64,000 nucleotides of DNA, taken from Anodontia alba (taxonomy: Eukaryota > Mollusca > Bivalvia > Lucinida > Lucinidae). A program made the position numbers and the translations under genes. How positions within the stretch are numbered: the stretch's first letter is position 1; every line of letters begins with the position of its first letter. Where the stretch lies: positions 43,828,523 through 43,892,522 of the forward strand of contig OZ024825.1 of NCBI GenBank assembly GCA_964016985.1, written 5' to 3'. The notes under the pieces were generated by a model that saw nothing but the letters and a program-made list of their open reading frames with translations, was not told the DNA's origin and ran no database searches. Shown one piece after another: positions 46,606 through 58,100 of the stretch.

Positions 46606-49105
46606 GGGCGGGGGGGGGGGGGGTGGAGAAATGAGCCGCGACATCAGAGAAGTACCTTCGGCCGTATGCGCACAGCGAAGTTTCTGATCAGCCTGCGTAT
46701 TTACGCAGTCTGATCAAAACCTTCAATGGGCACATTTTGGATAGCGAATGATGCAGCATATCTTCATGTAGACAATGAGTACTCTGATCAGACTGCGCGA
46801 ATGCGTAGGCTAATTTGAGTCATACTTGGGCGCATATGTCAGAAGGTACGTTTTCTTGTGCTGTGGCTCAAATGTAGTTACCATGAACTTAGTAGGACTG
46901 CAAAGCGGGTGCGGGTTATGACCGGAAAGGTATGAAGAGGTACCGTATTGTTCCTTACTATCCGAAAATCAGAACTCCTTATCCGTATCATCCTTAATCT
47001 CCGAAATAAATTCCAGTTAACTACATGAGGTGTTTAATATAATGTGAGGGAAAGACAAATCAAATTGTTTGATATGGATCTACTCTATTTCCTTGGGTCT
47101 ATTTATTCAAATGTTTAGAGTAATTACGGTAGTTTTATTTATTTAGATAAATCTGATGGGAACTAATTGTGCTCCTCTTGTTGCAGATTTGTTTCTTTTT
47201 TGTTATGGGAGAGATTTCATGAAGTCTCTCTCACGTGAAAATCAGGCTGACATTTATGAGGTTTTCAATTCAACTTCAAGATACCTTGACGATTTATTAA
47301 ATATTGACAATATTTACTTTGACCAAATGGTGGACCGGATATACCCTACAGAACTCCAATTAAATAGAGCAAAGTCTTCCGATACCGAGGCACCTTTTTT
47401 GGATTTGAATCTATGTATATCTAATGGTACAGTTTCCACCAAAATTTATGATAAACGGGACGATTTTGATTTTGATATAGTCAATTTCCTTTTTCTGGAT
47501 GGCGATGTCCCCCGCGTACCTCATATGGGGTATACATATCTCAACTTATAAGATTCGCCAGAGCTTCTTCAAATATTAATGACTTCAACTACCGTAATAA
47601 AGCCCTTACAGCCAAACTTCTTAGGCAGGGCTATCGTTATTTAAACTTCGTAAGGCGTTTTCGAAAATTTATCGCAGACACAGTGCCTTGTTAGAAAAAT
47701 ATAGCGTCAGTCTGAAAACACTTCTGCAACAAGGTATATCGGAACCCGAATTTTACGGTGACTTATAGTACAGATTTAGAAAAATTGTAGGTAAATCTAA
47801 CTTTTCGGAGCAATTCAGAAAACTTATTAACCGTTATAAAAGAATTGGCTATAGCCTGGATATTATGCGGCAGACTTCATGCCTAGTTGTCAACCCAATC
47901 ATTGTTGATGGCTATGCTTCACTCTTTAATTGCACGACGGCGGTTCGGGCCTCAGACTCAATGACGGCCTCTTCGTAAAACTTTAACCAGTGGGTTGGTG
48001 CCTGACAATATATCTTTGGCTTGGCCGGCCGTGGTTCAGCTATTGGTTTTCATTTACGCTGGCATACAGTAGAATTAGCCATGAGTACTCGTCTTTGTTA
48101 ATTATAGTGATTAATTTGATTTTTATGTTTTCGCTTTGATGCATTGATTGAGTTGGGAGCCTTTATGCGAACCGATTTTTTTATGTATTTCTGTTTTAAG
48201 GGTAGCATCGGGACCCAGGGTGAAGTTAGCTAGCTGTAAAAGTGCTTTAAACCCCCCGGTGGTTTGCTCTAATGACCGTTATAAGGCGGTGGTCCTGGTG
48301 TTAGTCTTACTCTTTGTTTCTTTGTCGTTTATTCTACGAGGCGATTTGTTGTATGTCTTTCCGTGTGTCATTTTGTTTTGTGTTTTTCAGTCCTTTTAGT
48401 ATTGCGATTACCTCACTTGGGGAAGAGAGAGCTAATCTTAGTGCTTTTCGTACGTTTGTTCGGTTTGTGCTTGTTTAGATTTGTCGGTTTCCTCTTCCTC
48501 TTGGGGTCTGGGAAGGGCTGCGGTTTGTGATTGTGGCACTCATTGACTTTTCTCTTACCTTTTTTGCTTTCATCGCAACAGTGATGGCTGAAGGTCTCAG
48601 AGTGGGTGCTGATTATGATGTGTCCCACATTGTGCAAGCTTGTGGTAAGTGCTAACAACATCAAAATGGTATTAACTGCCTTCTTTTTCTAACATCTCTC
48701 TGATTGAGCCACTGCATTTGGAAGCAATGAAGGGCAACATACGTCCCCTAGCACTCTATTGTCCAAGACACTAGAATACTAAAGCCTCGCTCTAAATTCT
48801 AATTATAAGTTGCTATAAGTATTGTAACATAATTAGTTCTATCAATTTGTTCCTATTACATACATCTGGCTATTTTACGGACTTTCTCAAGGAAAAAGGT
48901 TACCCAAATCTCATCTCCGTATTGTAAACTTACTTTAAAATGTTTAATATGTGTACCGGTAGATAACAAATGGCAAATAGTACAACAATTGTCATGAGCA
49001 TCTTGGCCGCTTTTCGTCTGGTCTGAACTTGTGTTGGTGGTCTTGAAGTCTGACATCGCTGCAGTCTTCTGCCTAAAAAAACGTACAACATATATTTAGA
49101 TTATG

Positions 49106-49160
<55 letters not shown>

Positions 49161-52100
49161 AAATGTTCCTATAGCAACGTTAGTGTTTCATTTTTTTCTA
49201 TGCAATGCAATTGGTATTTAGTAGACGATGATGGGGAATGCACTGCGGTGACATTTTGGCAATGTTCTGTGTCTGCTGGGTTTATATAGGCAAATTAAAA
49301 CTGGACAACCGAACGGACATTCAGTTTGCCCTAATGTCTTTACGCTCACAAAAATACATTGTTAACGAGGTAAGTAGCTGAACTGAACAAAAACTGCAAT
49401 TGCAAGTATTTTTATTAACAAACAGTCTATAACATGAATAAAGATATTGCTGTTACTTTTTGACCGATTTTGTTTACAAATCTATCAAAACATTGATAAG
49501 AAACGAAGACAAAAGAAAATTACAGCAACCGATTCTTCTGATCAATGCAAATAGTATTTTGTTTTATATTCCGAGGAAAACGTTTGTGACACGTACAACA
49601 TTTATTCATATTTATCGTAAAATCAATAACTTAATTTCTCAATATATTGTGTTGAAAAACATATTTAACAAAGCGTATGGGAAACCGAGTTTGTAGTGAC
49701 TTACTGTACAGGCTCAGGAGAGTTGTTGGTAAAATACAAGTGAAGATACCAAGAAAATCCTAAAATCACGAAACACAGCCTTTCCGAGGCACCGAAAGAA
49801 GAAGCAAGGGGAAACAGTGACAAAAAAATAACACGTAAAGAACCACGGACGTAGGAACAAAGAACGCAACAGAGGAACCGCCTTTGAACGGTAAGCAGAA
49901 AAAAAATTCTTGGAGCACCAGTTTTTGCGCAAAAAACCTCAGCCTTTATTCTGATACAGCTCCAAATTCAAACATATGTTCAGTCCGCTTAGGGGTCCTC
50001 TACATCATTAGTAAAACACCACAGTGTAATACATATAATCTCAAATATTATGACGAAACAAAACGAAAAACTAAAAAGCGATCTGGGCCCAGTTCTTCAA
50101 AGCATCGTTCGCTTAACGAGCTCGTTAGTGGCAAAAATGTTAATTTTTCTAGTAAGTACAATATCTAATTCACATGTATTTTTGCTGAAAAACAATGTGA
50201 GTAGCTTTTGCATTTGCAAAAGCTACTCACATTTTTTCAGCAAAAATATTAGCATATATGCCATATTTAATGATCAAAGTTTGAACGATACGTTAACTAA
50301 CGACATCGTTAGTTTTAAAGAACTGGGCCCTGAAGCCAAAACACAAGAAACCAAAAAAAAAAAAAAAAGAGAAAAAATAGAGCTACAATGGACCTGACCG
50401 CAGACATTGTTAGCCATGTGCCAAACTTCTAAAACAGTTTCAGTCTGAGAACCGAATCGCTGTTTTGCAATTAAAGAGGGACGTATTCTTATTAACCTAT
50501 TAGTAGACTAGCTTCAGTCTCCAGTGATTCTGTTTAATACATCCACTAAAATAAAACCATTATAATAGCATTATTATAAAGGCTGGTTGCTATTTCACTA
50601 TCAGGTAGCAAAGGTTAGTTTCATTTAATTGTATGGGTACATGTACTGCAGTTTATGCAGTCATAGTTTATTCAATAGACTTATGTCAATCTATCTTATC
50701 AGCAGTTTGCCCATAAGAAAGATAAAACTGATGTTTCAGAGCAAACCAGTTAAATATACCATTCAATAACTAGGATATAGGGAAATTTTATGCGACATAC
50801 TACATGCTTATAGGTTAACCCAATCAATTTTTCATGTAACAATTTGTTGCTCTCCTCGGTTGCATAACGGTGGGTGGGGTCCGCTGTGTTCATGGCGCAA
50901 TCAAGGGGGGGACGGATTCGCTTCAGTGGAGTTAAAATTGTTTTGCCACATTTGTGAAACAAGAACTACTCTAAATGGAAAGAAGTAGCTCTTTAATGGA
51001 GTGACTTCGATCCTTAAGAGAACATTACTGAAATGGCTTTGGTGTGCTAGAAATCTGGCAGGAATTTACACTAAGTGTATCTAGACCTTTTAATGCTTTA
51101 GGTAAAATAACAAGACAATCTAGATTAGGCTGTGTCTGTGTGCAGCCAGGGCAAGGTCTTTGATGCTCGTAGCTACATATCTGCAACACTCGGTGATAGT
51201 CTTTAGTTTAGGTCAGGGCACCGCACTAATCATTATTTGGATAGTTCATTCTAACTGACTGCATAATTGAATAAGAGCAATCATCAAAAGAGTTGCAGCG
51301 TCAGAAAACGTACCTTTGGACATGTGCGCACAGCTAAGATCTACATCAGCCTGCGGAACCGTGCAATACGATCATAATCTTTACGTATTTTGGATAATCC
51401 GGGGTGCAACGTTTCTTCATGCGGACACTGAAGACTCTGTTCAGACTGCATACGTCAGAAGATACGTGTTTTTTTGTCGTGGCAAAATATGTTTCATGTT
51501 TGATTGTGTATTATGACGAGGTACAATTAACCGAATAAGGAATGGAAATCCACTTATCTGCATTAGCTACAGTTGCTGTAAACCGAGAATATAGTATGAC
51601 ATGTGTCTCAGACGACATCAGCGAATTTGAATGTATTAAGGAATATGTCTCAGACCAAATTGTGCCTACGCAAAATCAGACGGATATGCCCACTAAGCAC
51701 TATATGAAGTTCAGACGGTATGTCTACACGAACTTTGGCCTGACAGCCGTTTGCATCTTACCTCAGATGCATAGTGGCATAAGGTTGTTTCTTATATCCT
51801 CAGGCGGTAACACGTAATACAGAAAGATTATTTAGGACATATGCAGACAGCAAAGGTTCGATTCACCCTATGCAGCCATGCAATCTGCTCAGTATCTGTG
51901 CTGTCCATTGATTGCTGGTTTATTTAACAATATTCAATTACTTTGTAGCCTGACAGCGAAGGCATTATCCGAATGCACGGAATCGCATTCCATTCGAGAA
52001 AACATACCTTTTCAAATATATTGAAAATTTCACCACTAAAAGCGGACAGTTTTCAGATAAAAAATTCTGATATTTTTCATATTTCTACTCAAAACATAGA

Positions 52101-55100
52101 TTGTGGGTACTCGTTGGAACCGCCTCACCAAAGCGGTTTTAGCGAGTACCCATACTCTATGTGTTTCAGTAGAAATAAGAAAAATAATGTATTCCCATGT
52201 TAACCCCAGTTGTATTATATAAAAAGGGGGTTTAAGGAGGTAAAAATTAGATAGGTATGTTTTCGTGATGCTGAATTGTCTCCAACCAGTAAGCATATGA
52301 CCCGCAGATGCATTTTCCCCATGCTGTGTCTCATACTGAACTTTCTGTAGGGACGATAATTACGACTGTCAAGCGAACAAATAATTAATGAGAGTCTCAC
52401 AGACATCCTCAGGAGACTGGAGATTGGTTTATACATTATGTCCTTCGTATATAAAACACGCAAATGTAGTGGACAAAAGTCAATGTTTCGATATGAATAG
52501 TCAAACTAAGATTAAGAGGCCGAAATATTCTTTTGTTAAAAAGAAAGCCAGTTTAGTCATTATTATTAACCGTAGCACAGATGGCGTATATAATGTATAC
52601 CGCTTGTCTATAACTAACAGTTTGCTCCCCTAAATTTCTATCACAAAGTGATTCCAGCAGAACCGGAGGGTTGTTGAAATTGTATTAGTGGTTAACGGTA
52701 GAAGGGCTGACAATTTTGCTGCCCTCTTCAATTACCTGATATGGACGCCAAGTAAAGAATCAGACCAGCATTTGCGTTCTCTGCAGATTTATCAGATTAC
52801 TGCCCATCTGAAGATATATTTGATCACTGGTTATCCAAAACGCTCCCAGTGATGACTTAGAGGATCGCATACAATATCTTTTATCGTCTTGAATGTTATT
52901 CCTTTAGCTTTCATCCCGATGATATTTAGCTTGAAATTAAATTGTATAGACAAAGTGTGAGTTTCCCGATGGTGACTGACTGTGTACTTCTTGCTAATGT
53001 TTTCTAATTGAAGCTCTAATTTCATTTAAATTTTAATGTGTGAATTTTCCGATAGGGACTACCTGAACATCTTGCTTCTCAAACGCTTTTGGTGGGTTTA
53101 AATCTGGTGTCACTGGCGCATCGCCTTTTTCTTCTGATACAATTCCAGGAACTAAAACCGACATATTTACAATGGCTAAAATAGGGATTTCCCTATTCAG
53201 TGGATCAACATAGAAATTATATACAGCATCTTTTTAGCTCAATGACGAAACACAGATGAAGGCATGACTACAAATTAAAGTCAGAGCAAAACAAGCTTTG
53301 TTAGATAACTGTTGAGCAAGGTCAAGCCAAAGCCTTCTATAAAATGTTTTGGATTGCGCCATCATTGAGTGTGGCCCGACCCACCCTCGTGTAGTTAAAA
53401 TATGCAGCAAACTTGTTAGCTTTGATTGGGTCTACCGCTAGGAATACAGTATGCCATTTAACATCTACACTATACGGGCCGCGCCATACTAAAACGTGTA
53501 TCCGGGCATACGCGGACAGCGAAGGCCAAGATCAGCATGCACATCCGCGCAGTCTGATCCATCTGCTACCAGAATCATTGGAAACTATAAAATGTGTTAA
53601 TTGAGACCAAAGGCCCAGATAAGATCTTGCGCGTACGCAGGATGATGTGAATTCGCACAATGCTTACATCCTCGAAAGGACTTTCTCGCATGGCGCGCAC
53701 CCATGAGGACTTATTTTAAGAGAGTTCGCCGGTTCGTTAAAGTTAAAAAAAAAAAAAATAATAATAATAATAAATAAATAAATAAATAAATAAATAAAAT
53801 AACTGATCGATATTCTACGAGAGCAAGTCAATAAGTAACCAGCCTATCCCATTCCCAATTGCCCAAGACACCCAAGATTTTCATGCCTTGTTTCAATACA
53901 TGTTTTAGGCCTGAGTGCAAAATTGCACCCTTATCGTGTCATTCACTCATAGGATATTGAATGTCAAATATGGCTAGCGATGCAAAAGTACGCTTTTCGT
54001 CAAAAGTTGAGTACCGTGCTGTAATTCGGTACTTGTATTTGAAAGGGAAAACAGGTCAGGAAACACATTGCGAGTTGACCAATGTTTAGAGGTCTTCTGC
54101 ACCATCGTATGCACAAGTTATATTCTGGGTTGGGGAATTCAAACGCAGTAGAACGTCTTTAGAAGACGAAACCAGGTCTGGACGCCCATCAGATGCCACC
54201 GATGAAGAAATGTGTAACAAAGTACGGGATCTGGTGTACTCTGATAGGCGAATTAAGGTGGAAGAAATAGCGAATGCATTACACATTTCACATGGTAGCG
54301 TTTCAACAACTGTAAATGATCGCTTGGGTATGCACAAGCTAACAGCCCGTTGGGTCCCAAAATCCCTTAGCGACGAGCAATTGGCAACCAGGGCATCAGT
54401 ATACGGCGCATTGTTGAAGCGGTTTAGGTCAAAGGAAGATGGTTTCCTTTCACGTCTGGTGACTGTAGATGAGACCTGGGTCCATTATTATGAGCCGGAG
54501 AATAAAGCTCAAAGTCGCCAGAGTGTAGGGCCGGGGTCTCCGAGGCCAAAAAGTTCAAAACGCAACCCTCTGCTGGCAAGGTGATGGCAACTGTATTTTG
54601 GGATGCACAAGGCGTTATTATGTTGGATTTTCTAGCAAAGAAAAGTACAATAACAGTTGCGTATTACGCAAATTTGCTCGACCAACTGAGAACTGTGATC
54701 AGTGAAAAACGCCGAGGTAAACTCTCCGAAGGGATTCTGCTCCAACAGGACAATGCGAGAATCCACACTTGCAAAATTGCAATGGATGCTGTTGAGCGGA
54801 ATTGGTATAAGCTAATACCGCACCCCGCCTATTCTCCGGACTTAGCTCCTAGTGACTATTTCCTATTCCCAAACTTGAAAAAGGATATCCGTGGACATCA
54901 TTTCCGGTCCAACGAATAAATCGTGGCGGCAGTTGAGGAGTGGGTCAGAGACGAGAACCCTGGCTTCTTCAGTTCTGGGCTGATGGCACTGGAACACCGT
55001 TGATCCAAGTGCATTATTCTAGAGGGCAATTACATCGAAAAAGAAGAGATCGATTTCGCCCAGAAATGTTAGGCTGCTTTTTTGTTGTCTCGCCCTCGTA

Positions 55101-58100
55101 GAAAGATCGTCTGTCCTAGTATGTCTAGTTGTAATCGCCATGGTTCTACAATGTGTTTTCTTTTGCGAAGTATTTAGTCTATAGCGAAGCGTTCATGTCT
55201 GCTGTCAAAGAAATCTAAAGCATTTTATTTATTCCATAGAGTTAGCGTCTATGCAGACCTCAGCTATTCAAGCCGAGATGAGTCTATGCAGACCGAGTGA
55301 TTATGTATGGCTAGAACTGCTTCTGGTTTATTGGAGAGAGTGTTACGTCCACAAACAGACGTAAGCCTCACTCCCAACAACCACCTGTCGAAATGCAGTA
55401 TATCTGTTGCAGTTCCTGTTCATATTGTTGATGTTTGTTGGTTCTTTGTTTGGAAAAAATGTTGTTTCTTGTTGTCATTTCTTGTCATTAACCCATTAAC
55501 CGGGCCTTGAGAGAACGCTGTGCATTGGGCGCACATGTCCAAAGGTACATTGTCGAATGTTGCTGCTAATATATCAAACTGTTCCGTAAAGGTAGGCAAT
55601 GATTAGGAATCGACACAATTATCTAACACCTTCCGTCGAAGCCACCCATAGACGCACTTAAAGTAACGGCACCACAATCAAAACATTACAAGCAGAAAGC
55701 CAAGAGGACAGTTTCTTTCCCAAAAATTCGCCAAATGGCTATCCGAAAGAAAAAAAAAATCATTAGGACATACAATGACAGAAATAGTAAACCACAGCAG
55801 AAGCATCGCTTTGGAACGGTCAGTAAACATTTTACTGGGGGATGGGGGCCTTAAAATTAAAATTGATTTACATGGCCATAACCCTCTCCCTTAGTTCTAT
55901 CGTGGTATACACTAGACATTTGGTCAGTCCGCGTGAGGGGTTTCTAATTAATTAGTGCAACATCTCCGAGAACATAATTATCAACTGATTACAGGGATGA
56001 AACAACGATGAGTGCTCGACAGCAAGAAATAACTGAAATTCTGAAGCAAATGAAAACCAACAGTTGGACTCCAGTGGGGCCGACCAAAGCCTGTTTGGCG
56101 GAACAGCTTTAGTTGTCGCCATGAATAATCTATCGGCACAGAATGCTCAAAGATGCCGTGGCATAAATGCGGAAACGTTTGCAGTTTCCCTGAGGAATAT
56201 AATGCTAGTTATCAATCACACGCTATGCGACAGTAGATTGTCATACATGACAATTTTTGTTTGCAAAATGTATTTAACAGACTCTCAGTCCCGAGAAGGT
56301 TCTACAGCTCCTCAGAGAACAGTGATTATTTACGCCGCACGAACAGATTCTAGTGGCTGACGGGTGCATTTGGAGGTCACTATATTAGCCGCAACGTCTG
56401 AAAACGTACCTTGCGCCAAGCAAAGATTCAGATCAGCACGCGAATTTACCAAGGATGCAATACTCTTTCATGCAGACATTGAAGACTGTGATCCGGTTGT
56501 ATGATCAGACTATGCGGATGCAGACTGTTTGGAGTCTTCGTTTTGCGCACATTTAGAAATTACATTTTTTTACACTGCGGTTCATATGTTCTAGAGTTTT
56601 GGTCAATCTATGTTCACATCCGTGTCCTTTGTATAAAAAAGAGCAAAAAGGGTAAGAGAGAAGTCCAGGGAGTGCCACAATCACAAACCTCAGCCCTTCC
56701 CAGACCCCAAGAGGAAGAGGAAACCGACAAATCTAAACAAGCACAAACCGAACAAACGTACAAAAAGCACTAAGATTAGCTCTCTCTTCCCCAAGTGAGG
56801 TAATCGCAATATTAAAAGGACTAAAAAACACAAGAACAAAATGACACACGGAAAGACATACAACAAATCGCCTCGTAGAATAAAAGCAAGTTCGACATCT
56901 TTCAATATCTACTGCATATTAGTTTGCATACGGTTGACCTGTAGTAACTGAAAGCGTTACATATCTGATACATATTGTCGCTTCTGTCTTGACATCAAAA
57001 AGACGGCGAAATAAATAATAATAACAAAAGAACATAGGGAAATATTTAAAGATAATGTGCAAAAGTTATTTCTACTGTCACACCATATTCTGTCACGTAT
57101 CACATCAGGTAGGCTTTCCAGATTACACGAGATGCTTGCTAAAATACAGTTGACTCTCGTTATCTCGACCTCGCTTATCTCGAATAATCGCTTATCTCGA
57201 AGTGAATATCTGGTCCCTGCCTAAACATGAAAATCTAACAGGTAAAAAAACAATATTGTGGAAAAGGAGAAATTGCTCCTAAGGAGCAATTTCTCCTCTC
57301 TTCCACAATACTTTCAATATATATCTTACTTCAAGAGTCCAATTACATAATATTTGTTAAATGTGGTTGTTCGAGTTATTTTATTTGAGATGACGAGAGT
57401 CGACTGTATAAGTAAAAAATAGTCAGAAAATGCGACAGTCACGACGCACAGTCTTCCCGAGGAACCAAAGAAAGAGAGATGAGAAACCAATTGTGACAAA
57501 ACAAACGCTACATGTGAAACAAAATGCGCACAAACAAAGAACTGCAACAGAAGAACAACTACCGTGGAGCTTGAACCAATTTAATTCGCGCGAAACCGCA
57601 TCCTTATTTCTGACACAGCTCCAAATAACAAGAATATCTACGAACTACATAGAGGCCCTCTTTCTGGTTTGTGAAACACCACAGAAAACCACATATTATC
57701 ACAGCAAAGCAAAGGGCTCAGTGATGTTTTGAAGCCGGATCACAAGATAACCACAAATAGGACCACGATAAGCCCGACCAGAGACATTGATAGTGTGGCA
57801 CCAACCATCTGAAACAGACTGAAATTTAGTCTTAGGATCAAATAACTGCCATGACAAGCCTTTTTTTTTTCGAATATTATATCGACTACTAAAGTTTTTA
57901 ATTACTCTTCAAAAGGTAAAACATTTCATATCTTACAACTAATATGTTCATTTAGTTTAATTTGTTGTTGCTGGCCGAATAGTGCCGTTTAAAAACACGG
58001 GAGTTTCTCCTTTGTAAATGTTTGTGTAATCGTTTTGTTGATGTTTATATGCTTACTAGTGATGCCACACTTTTCGTTGCTACATGGCTTTTAATAAAAC

